A DNA stretch of 64,000 nucleotides. It comes from Saururus chinensis. Lineage: Eukaryota; Streptophyta; Magnoliopsida; Piperales; Saururaceae. This document shows positions 34,401 to 45,802 of this stretch, piece after piece; within the stretch, counting starts at the first letter, position 1, and the number at the start of each line of letters is the position of its first letter. The stretch covers positions 23,295,092-23,359,091 of the forward strand of contig CP141143.1 in NCBI GenBank assembly GCA_035235625.1, in the 5' to 3' direction. A program made the translations under genes and the position numbers. Below the pieces are notes generated by a model, which was not told the origin of the DNA, did not search any database, and worked only from the letters and a program-made list of their open reading frames with translations.

Positions 34401-36097
34401 GCACCTAAACTTTAAACTGCACGTGCGGCTACTTGCACATGCAGCTAAAGGGATGGGGAGAGGGCTAGACGGTGTTGGCCCAAAGCTCAAAAGGGCGGTA
34501 GGGCCATGCCCAAGGGTAGTGACCAACAAAGACAGCCTTTGCCATTGCTGTGCCAAGGTAGGCCGACTAGAGGCCATTCGGTGTTCGGCGAGGGTAAGAC
34601 GGTGGCACTTTGAATAACACGGTCAGACACATAAGCGACAAAGAGGACACGTGGCTCGTGTCGGAAAAGAGGGGCGGTGCCGCACTAAGGCAGCCAGCCA
34701 TCTCTAGGCTGAGACCCACCGAAGTATGGTGGTCAGAGGGTGTTCATCATCCAAAGATCCTTGATGACCCAAAACAGGTGAAAAACCATGGTCACAAAGG
34801 AGCAGGGGTTATTAGTGGCTCTGGTCGACTCCATCATGGCCCTAGTGGCCAGGAGGAGCTATCTCTGGCTAGAGGTGACGGCCAAAGTCAACGGAGACAT
34901 GCTGGACAGACAGCACAATGAGGGACAGAGACCCTATTTTTCCAAGTGAGAGCACCCGAGCACAGGATGCGGATCTAGTTCCGACAAAGCGGAGTGAACG
35001 AACGCTCAACAGGGCCCAAAGGGGTGGCCCACTAGCATCACTGGCCTGAGGTAGAGCCTGACAAAGGTCCACATGGCCATGTCCGATGTCCAGCTGGTAG
35101 TGGCAGTCGCAACGTCCAAAACGAACGTAGACCAAAAATAGGGGACATCTGAACTGAGCAGAGGAGAGACAGAGGGGACGAAGGCTGAACCGGTCTGGGT
35201 GGGGCTAGGGTGAAGCCCATGGAGGCCAAGTCGTCCTCACCCACCAACGATGGCAGTGACAACTCACTAGAAAATCAAAGCACAGTAGGGCAAAATGCAC
35301 TGGGCGGAGTAGAGGACGACGGAGGAGACCAAGTGGGGCTGGGAGGAGTGCCCCATCGCTGTCGCCGGGCCGGAGTGGAGCGGAACCAGGTAAGGAGAGG
35401 TGGACCACAACCTTCACCGGACCAAGGCAGGGCCAGACAGAGGTCCGGTCAGCCATGGATGGCCGCCGGCGGCCACTGTTTCCCAAAATAGTGCATCGAT
35501 GAAACAGGGCAGAGAGGGGGAAAATGGGTGGGGCGGCGGAGTAGAGGCCACTGGGGCCGGGAGAGGTGGCCTCCCACCATCGCCGGCCCAAGGCGGAGCC
35601 ATGGACGGCCGGCCGGCCCTCGCTGGCTCATGGTGGCGGCAGTACAAATGAAACAAAGAGAGTGAGGGAGCTAATCGGGGAGGCGGGCGGCGCGGCTGTG
35701 GGGCCGGGATGGTGGGCCCCTGCCGTCGCACGGCCAGGGCCGAGCCTGTGGCGGTGGCCCTGCAACCCACCGGCGGCGGCTGGGACAGAGAGAAGCCGGA
35801 GAAGGGGGTGTGCATTGTTCCTCCTCCAGAAACGTCTGGATCGGGCTCGGCCGAGCCCATTTTCCTCTTCTCATTTCTTTTTTTTTCTTCTGCAGTCCCT
35901 TATCCTCTGCAATACCTTCTTTAATGATTTTTTGGACCATACATGCGCGTCTAGGCCCATGGCCTACGACTGGACTCACACCCGACTATACGGGTTGTGA
36001 CCAAATACGCCAAAGAGTCATATTTTCCTGCTAAAATAGACCAAAAAATTGCAAAAAAAAAACACAAAAAATCCTAGAGAAAATCAGGGACCTTATA
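31430..36097 (+). mobile_element. Family A element A3 (4,668 bp)
   Basis: Starts TGTAATGCCCGAG at 31430, ends ATCAGGGACCTTATA at 36097, and has perfect TSD GGATA at 31425-31429 and 36098-36102. It is inserted 193 bp inside the left end of A4, in the opposite orientation. Internal parts match A2 in order: start 31430-32030, short repeats 32190-32430, 35-bp units about 32638-32705, 61-66-bp units 32825-32950, AT-rich 33000-33660, CTAGCC repeats 33680-33760, GC-rich block 33950-35860. It is shorter than A1 and A2, mainly because it has fewer repeat units. The final dinucleotide is TA and the TATAAATA near the end is lost. No coding domain. Confidence 0.87.
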
Positions 36098-36102
36098 GGA
36101 TA

Positions 36103-36397
36103 AGGGAGAGAAAAAGAAAAAAAAATAGGTCGGGCTCGGCCGAGCCTAATCCAGATCTTTCTGGAAGAGAACTGCCCCCCTCCATTTCTTGTGCCCCAAT
36201 CACCGACAACCACTAGTGGGCTACAGTGTCGCTACCACCGTCTCCGCCCTAGCAGGGGGCCACTACCCAGGCCCCCACGGCCACATTGCCCTCCTCCCCA
36301 GTTCGCCCTCCCTTTCTCTTTCCCTTTTTTTATATCGGAACATCACTGCCGATGGGCGGTAGGCTCCGATCAGCCTCCGTCCGACCGGCCTTGGGAG
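36103..36397 (-). mobile_element. A4 GC-rich block, first part after A3
   Basis: Sequence resumes A4 immediately after the A3 TSD, with GGCTCGGCCGAGCC palindromes and GC-rich text that is the reverse complement of the 3' part of the family-A GC block. Frames here are by-products of the repeat. Confidence 0.65.
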
Positions 36398-36860
36398 AAA
36401 CAACAAATCTCCTTCAAAGGAAATGCTAGAAATCTAAGAAGAATTTAATGAAAAATACAAGGCTATAGAGAAAAGGAACATAAAAATCCTCAAAAGAAGT
36501 GGCAACATGAACCAAGGTTAACCACAACTACAACAACAAAAAATGAGTGCAAATGCAATCATATATTACAAGATAAGAGCCTATAAGGACAATAGATAAA
36601 AAAAAATATCAACTGATATGCATCCACAGGAATAGTCTTCAATATCTCCATCTAAATTAATACTTAATGATTCACCAACTAAAAAACCCACAATAAATTT
36701 CATAAAAATGTAAATTGGCTGGAAAAGATCAGAATACAAATAAAACTAAAAAAACTACCTGGTTGGCTTCACATATTGCAACCATATATCGGACACACCA
36801 TGATTTATCCTATTAATGAAACCAAAACAATATAGAGTTTCTACATGAATAATCGAATGG
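36398..36860. other. AT-rich island inside A4's GC-rich block
   Basis: About 460 bp of AT-rich sequence (many AATAAA and CAACAA stretches) lies abruptly between two GC-rich parts of A4, with no counterpart in A1, A2 or A3. It is probably another insertion, but I see no terminal repeats, poly-A tail or TSD. No open frame with recognisable motifs. Confidence 0.45.
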
Positions 36861-39606
36861 CGATGGCAAGGCCATCGTCCCTAGCCTGCCTAGCCGGCTC
36901 CCCCACCCAAATTAGATTCGGTTAGCCCCTCTCACCTTTCTCTGTGTTGTGCTATTTCCGCCGCAACCCTGAGCCAACACTAGCCAGCCGGCCGCACACA
37001 GCTCCAGCCCAGCCTGACGATAGTGAGGGGCCACTCTTCGAGGCCATGTGGACCTCCCCTCTACCGCCCTACTCCATTTTTTCCCTTGCCCCTATTTTTC
37101 CACCTCTTTCGATTGAGCTTGTCGGACGGCTTTGGCCGTCGTTGGACGGCCCGACCAGACTCAGTCCAGACCTCCTTGGTCCGGCGAAGGCTATGGAACC
37201 CCCATCCCTGCCCGGTACCTCCTCCTCCCTTCCTCTTTCCTCCAGCCAGACACTTCCATCCTCCCCTATTTCTGTCTGTGATGGAAATTGAGGTTGCACC
37301 AGTGAGAGCCTGCCTCCAGCTCGCTCCGATCGGCCAGCCTTTGGCTAGTGACTATAGGGCTATCCCCTCAGCCCAGCTCTTTAGACCTGACCATTTTCTA
37401 GCCTCCTCCACTCAATTGGAACCAAACCTACCCTCACTTGGTTGTACTGTTCCATCCGAACAAACCGAGCTGATAGCTCTTCCTCTCCCTGTTGTCTGAT
37501 CAGCATGTCACCACTGCCATTCGCCGTCACCTTTGGCGGAAGATAGCTCCCCTAACCGCTAGGGCAACGACGGAGATGACCAGAGCCGTTGGTAACCACT
37601 ACTCCTCCTTGAGCCCTCAGGGTTTTCTGCCTGTTTTGGGCCACCGTAGCGCCCTTGGATGTTGAACACCCTCTGGACCCTTGTAGTTTGGCAGGACTCA
37701 ACCTAGAGTTGGCTAGCCACCCTAGTGCGGCACATCCCCTCTTTTTCGGTATGAGTTAGGCTCCCCCTCTGTCGATTATGTGTATGACCGCACTATACAG
37801 AGTGCCACCTTTTTCCCTCGTGCCATTCTACCTCCGTGGGGCGCCTATTGGCCTCTAGTCGGCCTACCTCGACATAGCAACGGCAATGGTTGTCTTGTTA
37901 GTCACCACATTGGGCATGGCCCTACCACCCTTCCGAGCCTTGGGCCATTTCTGTCCAGCTCTCTCTCCCTTTTGGCCGCATGTGCATGTAGTCGCGCTTG
38001 CGGTTTAGGGTTTAGGTGCCGCTTTGGCGCAGCCTAACCGTCGAACGGATCCACCATCGTCTGGATTGGACCACCAGAGTTCTCCACCTCTCCTCCATCC
38101 TTGAGCATCGCCTCCGCCCTTATGTGGGCCCTTGTAAACACGAAATCAACATTGTTGGGTGCTATCCACGGCCAATTTCGACGTCTTGTGACCGGTTGAG
38201 TATTTTTCAACTGCTAGTCTAATTTTAGTGTGTACACCTGGTCCCCCAATCGCACTTGCCATTTGTTGGTACGATCTTTCCCCTGACCGCCTCTAGTGTG
38301 CCACCATGGATTGCGGATTTTAGGCATTGACATCTGACACCCCATTTTGGCCGTGAGTAGTTCCGGTGCTTCCTAAAACCTTGGGACAACAACTCTCTCG
38401 GCTAGGAACCTCCACCACCACTGCCGCCACCATCATGTCTTTGCCATCAAATGTCATGATTACAAGGTAGGGGAGTTTTGAACTCTTAATTTCATGATAA
38501 CATGCTTTGAATGAGTAGCAACATGCTAGGATTGTATGATTCCATATTTTGAATATTAAATCATGATCCGCTTGCATGATGTAAGAGAATGAATGATGCC
38601 ACGATGAGATGCATATGATATGTATGTGAATTATAAGCATGTTTTATGTATGTGGAATGTGTATGCGGTAGTGATGGCTAGCAAATATGTTAGTATGCTA
38701 CGTATGTGTATTATGTACGTGTTAGTGATGGCTAGAGATTATGTGAGTAAGTTACATATGTAGACTATGTGTGTGGGTAGAATTTGGGCGATGAACGGTA
38801 CAGAGGGTTTGGTATGGAGTTAGATGTGTATGTGGATGTGTAAGCGTGTGATAGAAGATGACAGACATAAGTGTGATAGGCGAGGAGTGGAGCGGATTGG
38901 TTTGGTTTGGAGCGTACGCCAAGGGTTTGGTAAGTAAGATGACTTAGGCTTGGAGCCTTATGGAGGTTTGTTATACGGTAAGAGTGTGCATAATTATACA
39001 AGCATAACGTACATATTATCAAGTGAAAAGTAAGCATAATAATTGAGGTATTAAGTAAGAGGGTGATAACGGGGGATCTACTATGAGGAGCTCAATTTGA
39101 TTATGCAGAGTAAGATGTTTTGGTCATAAGGTGGATGGCGGAGACTGAATGATTACGTAAGGATTTGTGTACGGTGAGCTATGTTGTGACTTGGACTAGT
39201 AAGTGAAGTCTGCTACCCTGACAAACTAGGGTTTTGGATTGGGCTTAGCTTCGATTTGATCAGTTGAACACTATGAGTTTGTGTGGCATAATTGTACTGC
39301 ATAATTTACTTATTTCAAACTTGAATTATAAGCAAAGCTAATGATAGTGTTGTGAGTTTGAGACCTTAGGGTTCGACGAATTAAGTTCTGTGTTTGAGCT
39401 AGCTGATAATGAGTCAGCTGAGCATTCATCATGTCTTTCCATGGTGTTTATCCTGTGGGATATTGTTTGTGTGCTGTAGAGAGCACTAGACATCTGATGC
39501 TCTGTTGAGAACGATATATGTTTTCGTTTTGGTCTATGTGCTGTATTAAACCCAGACATTTGATACTCTATTGAGAGTGTTATATGATCTTGCCCAAGAG
39601 TGGCAC
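36861..39606 (-). mobile_element. A4 middle part up to LTR B
   Basis: Reverse-orientation family-A sequence: the rest of the GC-rich block (to about 38450), then ATGATTACAAGGTAGGGGAG, which mirrors the CTCCCCTACCTCGTAATCAT text at 7596-7615. CTAGCCATCAC-type repeats follow (38660-38750), then the AT-rich zone with GCTTAATTCGTCGAACC-type text near 39370, and the 61-66-bp repeats to 39600. No coding domain. Confidence 0.75.
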
Positions 39607-42059
39607 TGTCACGACCCGGATTTTTAAAAGTATTTTTAAATAGCACGAACGGTAAGCAGCGGAATTTTTTTTTCTTTAAATACAAAACAAACCATTCGAT
39701 TAAATATCCATGTCATGATAACTGGGGTTCACAAATACAAATATCAAATCATACGATATTATTTAACGTCTAAAAATTCATAAAGACCAGCTCATCCATC
39801 TAAGTACAAGTCCATCGTTTGTCTGAAAATAAATAATAAGTTGACTCTCACGCTTAAGGTACACTTACATACTGGAGTTACAGGAACACGAAAACCTCTT
39901 GTGCATGCCTGCCTTGGTCTCACTTGTGTCGCCTGGAGAATTTGCAACAAAGCAAACCAAACAACAACCACAACCAGAATGGAGCATCTCTGCCCATAGG
40001 AGAAGAGCATCCAAAGGACAAAAGGTTTTATTAATATTTTTTTGGATCAGGCCAACATCAGCAGATGTTAGTTGCCTACGTACTCATCAGACAACATCTC
40101 CAATATTTCCAACAAGATCGGATCCAAACGTTGTTCTGCCTAGAAACTACTCTATCCTAAAAAGCATAGCATCACACATGCAATGCTTAAATATTTTCAA
40201 CCTACATTTTAGTAAGTCCTTTAATCATTCCACTTGTCTAATAAACAAGCAATACCAAACAATGTTATTAATTATCTCACAACTCTTGTTCGACAATTAA
40301 TACTACCAAATCTGTAACTCAAAGATAACTCACTCCTCGATAAATCTCCAAACAAAGGACTCCAACCTTGGAGTAGACTGCTTAACAGTAGCTTGACCCA
40401 AATCCCCAGGGCTCTCAATAGTCTGCCACGAATCTGGGGAAGAGGATCCCAACTGTGCTCATGGACACAGATTGGCAAGAAACACAAGCATTCCATGATG
40501 CTCATGTAACTCCGCTTTTCGTACGTACTAAATAGTCCTGGGAAAACCTGCGGGAGACCCACGGTAAAGACCCTCTAGTCAATACCCAAACCGTCGTGGT
40601 GATGAAGATGCATGTTGCAATCTCCACCTTCCCAACACAAGGAGAAAATGTCTTATAAGACATTACTAATATATCAATAGAAGCCTTAGGTCCTTATGAC
40701 CATTGATTCCCCCCAAACATCTGAAACTTAGACTAGATTATTTTCATCCAGTTAAGTAACCACTCAACCTTGTGGGTCCTCTTCACCTTGTGAATCGGCC
40801 CACAAAATAGCTCATCCACTGAGCTATGACTTAGAGAACATCCCAAAATCACCCTCGGTTCAAAAACCAAGGTCAAATTCTATGTCAGGGCCCCGTTCAC
40901 TCCATGAACTGGTCCCAACCCTAAAGAGGGTATTTTAGTCATTATCTTGGTTAGATGTTCTCCTTCCAAACTAACAACAACCCATGTCTCTTGATTAATC
41001 TTCATTAATCTTAAGTTACTGATATGAATCAATGCATCAATATCAAAAGCATGCATCAACATAATCAACACAAATAACATGCATTCACATCAGTCCGTAA
41101 AGAATAAATAAAGGCCTGTTGCACTCATTTGCAGGGCTAGGGCTTAGCTAGTTCAAGCCCAAGAGTGTAAATAATTCTAACACATCCCGCGAGTTACATA
41201 TAAAACACTCTAGTCGATCGGTGCACTTGGTTGCAGACACGTGAAATACGCTGCTTTAAACCTGAGAATTAGGGTCCTACCCCTTATTTCCCCATGACAC
41301 TATGACCTGTCAAGGTCTTTGTGTCACTTGTTGGTCACACCTCTTTCTTTTGAAGTTATTTAACATCATTCTAGGGCACCCTAACGCTTGGTTGCTAGGT
41401 TATCTGTTTTAGCGAAAATAGAACATACTACCCCCTAAGGGCATTATGGTAATTCCACCACCCCTCCCTTGGTTCATTCTATTCATTTTACTGCCCTTCT
41501 ATTAATTTAAGTCATTGACCTTTCACAAAGCTCCACTCTCATACTGAACCGCACTTCCATTCACACGAATGTGGGCGGGTTCACTTTAAGGGGTATTTCT
41601 GTTATTTGGTTTAAGGCCTTCATGACATCCAATGGGTCCAAAATTCAACTCAAGGGTACTACTGTCCTTTATGGACTCTGTGTAATTTTTCTGGCATGTG
41701 ACGGGGTCGTGAACCCCTTGAACTGACCCAAGTTGGCTTAACGGTTTACAATTAAACCTAGGGACAAAATGGTCAATTACCCCCTTACTGGGATTTTTCC
41801 TCACTATGTGATTTGTCCAATAATTAATTTACTCATTAAAATCTCACTGAGAATTTTCCCAAATATTAAATCAACTCATAGGCTCTTGAACCGGAGCCCC
41901 TAATCGGGTAAGTGATTTTCGCATAATAATTAAACCATAAGGGGTAAAAGGGTTAATTTACAGTTCCTGGGATTTTTCCCGGGCCTGAAACTTTCTTAGA
42001 ATACTCCCACACTTCTTGGGGTCCTTGAGTATTTTTACTGAATTTGTTCAAAGTCTAAA

Positions 42060-42570
42060 TCCTACTGAACCGGACCCGGTTCAGTGGGAGCTATTTTTTT
42101 ATTAAAACCGACCCGAGCCGGGTCTACAGTTTAGCCCGGAATAGGTTGGACCCGCAGACCCGCCTGCTGGTTATCTTCCCCGGGAAGATGCCCGCAGGGC
42201 TACAGGTGGCGGCTGGATCAAATCCAGCCGCTGCCGGCCCTGCCCTCTAGCCACTGGCCCGGCGATCTAATCACCGTCAGATCCAGAATTTATACAGAGA
42301 TAGACTAAAATTTCCGATCGCCGATGAGCACGACTGCCACCAAGACCAGGAGCAAGGCCAGGCCTGGTCAGATCATCTCCAAGCGGCGAATCTGACGGGC
42401 CTAGCCTCGCTTCAAACCGGTGGCCGCTGACTGACATCAAATCCGCCGGTTTCGTCCACGCCCGCCCGCGAGCAGAACAGCCGGCGGGAGCAGTATTCGT
42501 CATGAACGAAGTCGGGGGCAGGGCCTGTTTGATTCGCCGCCCGGTGGCGAATCTAAGGGACCCAGTCCCC
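42060..42570. other. GC-rich segment of LTR B
   Basis: GC-rich sequence with GAACCGGACCCGGTTC and CCCGGGAAGATGCCCG-type palindromes within an AT-rich LTR. A 78-codon minus-strand frame (42267-42503) is open but has no known motif. Confidence 0.4.
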
Positions 42571-42846
42571 GCTACCGATAGGCAGTGCTGGCCGGCCGGA
42601 GTCCAAATCCGGTTACTATTACATAACTCCGGCGTAATCTTCTTAATTAATTAAAGGATTAATATTCTAATTAAGAAATTGAAACGATTACACGTCTGAA
42701 CCTCTTCATCACATAATCAAGTTCATCAGATGATCTTACCTTAATTGCCAATTTGTCGTCGATCCACCGCCGCCAATGCCTCACCGGAAATTCACCGAAA
42801 AATTCCAATGGCAGCTCGTCCCTCCCCCAAAAAGCCCTAATTCTCT

Positions 42847-42855
42847 ATTTTTATA
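42847..42855 (-). promoter_or_regulatory. TATA-like box of LTR B
   Basis: Minus-strand TATAAAAAT, 390 bp from the right end of LTR B, followed by AGAGAATTAGGGC. Comparable in position to the boxes in D and C1. Confidence 0.4.
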
Positions 42856-45049
42856 GGCATGGGATTTGGGCCCCTAATCCTATCAAAATTTGGGTTAAAA
42901 CCTCTTCAATTTAGCAACCAAATTGGGCCCCAAAAACACAAATTCGGAATGCTATTTGATCGGGCCCGTATAGTGACTTAAACGGACAGTTCGCATGTTC
43001 AATTCGGGTAAACGGTCCTGCACGATATGTTCAACTTCAGACGGTCATTTCTCCCTCATCCGAACTCCGATTCGCACGTTCTTGGTGGTGTTTCGAAGCT
43101 CTTTCTGTCTACTTTCCATCCATACAGACTTCAGCCACCATTTCTAACTGATGATCGAGTTATTCCAACGAAAAGGTCAAGGGGTCTAGCACCCTAATTT
43201 CCACGTGTACGACTTCGGGAATTTAGAAAATTCCCAGACATTATAGGCATTGTATGATTTCTGCCCAAGAGTGGCGCTGGCACTATAAGACCCATAATGG
43301 TGGGCAATTATATGGCTCTATAAGGCCCATAATGGTGGGCAATTGTGTAACCTCTTATGTGTGGGTGTTTATGTTTGCGCGCTCAGGTAAGTAGTATCAT
43401 GGACCTGTTTTTACCCGTTTGATCCTATGCCCCATGAGCATTGGTGTGCCTTGCCTTCGAAAAAGTCCATGGCGTCTAGTTACTCCCCGAAGGTTAAGGT
43501 GATGCCCTAGTGGCATTCTTTTCCATTTCGACGATAGAGCTTATTAGTTGAAATAAGCTTCAGTGGTCGATAGCATGTGTACGACTCTATGAGTAGGTGT
43601 GTTTTTTACTACACATATAATTATGAGTACGATTGTAAGAGTATGAGTATAAGTATAATTACTACTGTAAGAGTATGAGTATGAGTACAACTGTAAGAAT
43701 ATGAGTATGAGCACGACTGTAAGAGTATGATTTTGAGCAAGACAGTAAGTGTATGTTTATGAGTAAGATTGTACGAATAAGGTCGTACGAGTAAGTGTAA
43801 GATTATACGAGTAATGTCGTACAAGTATGTGTAAGTTATATGAGTTAGTGCACGATTATACAAGTAAGTTTGTACGACCCTAACCAAGGGTGTTTGTGTA
43901 AGTTTGGCTTGATGATGTGTTATGCTTAATTATATGCATATGTATATGATTATTATATGTTCTCTGCTTCATGTTTGAGTTGCATGAACACATCTATGTA
44001 TGGACTTACTGAGTTTACTGTTTAGAACTCCCCTACTGGGTATTTTTATATTGAGTATGAAAATATTCATTACCCTATTTTTTTAGCCCCATTTTTGGGA
44101 GACTTTTGCAGGTTTGTGTTGGAGAGCTCTTGGAGATGGATGCTCATTTTTGCTATGGATTATTTCCCTTGGACTCAGGTATAACTTCGATTCACTACGA
44201 GTATCTTTTTGTGCCACAATATGATGTATTGGGTAAGATGAGATTTAAATGTTTATGTTTCTGGACTTATAATTTAGATTAGACAGTGAATTGTTTATGG
44301 GACTTGTACTAAAGGACACCTGGGATAGATTTGTATTTAAAATCCAAGATCATGGTTTTCGAGTAGCACCTGAGGATATTTGCTTTAGTCGTATGATGTT
44401 TGACCGAATAAGGAAAAATTTGGATGGAAAATTGATGTGTAATATTTTAAATTATAAACTATTTTCACAAGTTTTGATTTCATCATTTTCCCCCGATTTA
44501 CAATCTGTTATATTACAAAGTATTTTCGTGAATTTTTAAGAAAATGTGATAAAAAATCTCGGGCGTTACAAAGGGGGAGGATAGGTTCGGGGCAAGGGCA
44601 GGCTCTGTCTGCCGACCTCATGCCCTAAAGAGAGAGAAGGCTCCGTCCTCCGTCACCAAGCCGAATAAAGAGAAGTGGCCTTAAGTAGGGGAGGCTATGC
44701 ATCTACCAAAGGGCCACGATGTGTGAGGAACATCCCCAAGTAGGGGAGGTCCTGTCCGCCGCCCATGGGCGTAGAAACGAGAAGAGTCTCCAGAAAGGGG
44801 AGCGTTTGTGCATTGTCTTCCAGAGCAAGGCAAGGAACATGCAAAGGCTAGAGGAGGCTTTGTCCACTATCGCTGGATCCAAAAGGGGAGGACGCCCAGA
44901 AATGAGCACCCCAAATACTGCTACTTCACGAGACATCAGGGGAGTAAGTGTTTCTGACCTCCTATTTTAATTATAGAATACATGTGCTAATTAGGGTATA
45001 CGATATGCCTTGATATGCTATATTTTTATATGTGCTTATATGTCATGAT

Positions 45050-45375
45050 GTGTGCTGTCTCGCTCTGGGGTAGAGCGAGACGTGTAATGTATGTGTTCGG
45101 TCTCGGCTCAGTGATAGAGCAAGACCTATGATTATGTTCCGTCTCGCTCTAGGGTAGAGTGAGATGTGTGGTGTGTGTGTGTGTGTGTTCGGTCTTGGCT
45201 TAGTGATAGAGCAAGACATGTGGTGTGAGTTCAGTCTCGGCTTAGTGATAGAGTGAAATGTATTATGCATGTGGTCTCAGCTCAGTGATGAAGCGAAATA
45301 TGTAAATGTGATGGATCTGCTCTAGAGTAGAGCGAAGCATGTTGTGGTCAATCGGTTGTGCTCATCTCTATGATA
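45050..45375 (+). repeat. CTCGCTCT/AGAGCGAG hairpin repeats in C2
   Basis: Seven to eight degenerate units of about 40-50 bp with inverted pairs (CTCGCTCTGGGGTAGAGCGAG and CTCGGCTCAGTGATAGAGC), interrupted by a short GT run (45170-45190). Longer than the matching array in C1. The 75-codon minus-strand frame at 45043-45270 is a by-product of the repeat. Confidence 0.7.
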
Positions 45376-45802
45376 GAGCAAAATATGTGTTAACAAGTAT
45401 TTTATGGGTTTTTATATAACTCTGATTAAATATTTAAAAATACATATTTTAAATATAAGTGCTCTTAGTATGCCTGATGTGTATAGTAGCCGATAAGTTA
45501 AATTACATACAGATTCGATCATATCGGAGTAACATCATGAATGTTATCCAATATGTACATAGACAACTAATGACAAAGCAACGTTAGCCCGATCTAAATT
45601 ACATACATAATTAAGTTAATTTTAGCCTACACGTAACAGAGAGCTAAAATTCCAAAACACGTAAAAAAACGTGAAGACTCTCACTCAAAGTCCGCCGCTC
45701 TCGGTTCTAATTTTATTTTTAAATAGTTTCAAGATAGCCCGGAGTGCAAGCTATCCCCTATGGACTCTCGACCCAGGTCGATTTCCGGGTTAGGGCATTA
45801 CA

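Larger units (their letters stand above)
39607..43245 (-). mobile_element. Family B solo LTR (3,639 bp)
   Basis: Top strand TGTCACGACCCGG at 39607 to CAGACATTATA at 43245. The flanks GGCAC (39602-39606) and GGCAT (43246-43250) are a 4/5 TSD. Rejoining the flanks without B restores the family-A text CATACAATGCCACTCTTGGG seen in A3, which supports the borders. Minus is taken as the sense strand because a TATA-like box lies 390 bp from the right end and the minus-strand end CCGGGTCGTGACA matches the ends of C and D. A block at 40060-40150 (GTTGCCTACGTACTC, then GATCGGATCC) is shared with C1 15960-16070 in reverse. No internal domain is visible. One end carries an extra TATAA beyond the TG terminus. 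Confidence 0.72.
31237..44570 (-). mobile_element. Family A element A4, reversed, interrupted
   Basis: Left border TGTAATGCCCCTGATTTTTC (31237) is the reverse complement of the family-A end; right border CTCGGGCGTTACA (44570) is the reverse complement of the family-A start. TSD AAGGG is perfect at 31232-31236 and 44571-44575. It is inserted in C2. It was itself split by A3 (31430-36097) and LTR B (39607-43245). Subtracting these leaves about 5.0 kb, including a possible extra AT-rich insert at 36398-36860. The family repeats appear in reverse order: GC-rich block 36120-38450, CTAGCCATCAC repeats 38660-38750, 61-66-bp repeats 39470-39590, 35-bp repeats 43265-43345, 26-bp repeats 43600-43870. 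Confidence 0.85.
30150..45802 (+). mobile_element. Family C solo LTR C2, interrupted by A4
   Basis: Starts TGTAACGATCC at 30150 and ends TTAGGGCATTACA at 45802. Flanks are GAAAA (30145-30149) and AAAAA (45803-45807), a 4/5 TSD. Two parts, 30150-31236 and 44576-45802, total about 2.31 kb and match C1 13789-16300 in order: the AACGAGCATAACGATTCG-like zone (30262-30300), the C1-type GC zone, then 44576 onward, the short minisatellite trace (45000-45045) and the CTCGCTCT hairpin repeats (45050-45375). The 30-unit minisatellite of C1 is absent, which accounts for most of the length difference. No internal domain is seen. Confidence 0.8.

Noticed and set aside
39602-43240. LTR B ending at CAGACA (43240) with TSD
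   Set aside because: The flanks GGCAC and TTATA do not match; moving the border to 43245 gives GGCAC/GGCAT and restores the family-A sequence, so that border was preferred.
45043-45270. 75-codon minus-strand frame
   Set aside because: It lies wholly in the CTCGCTCT hairpin repeats of C2.
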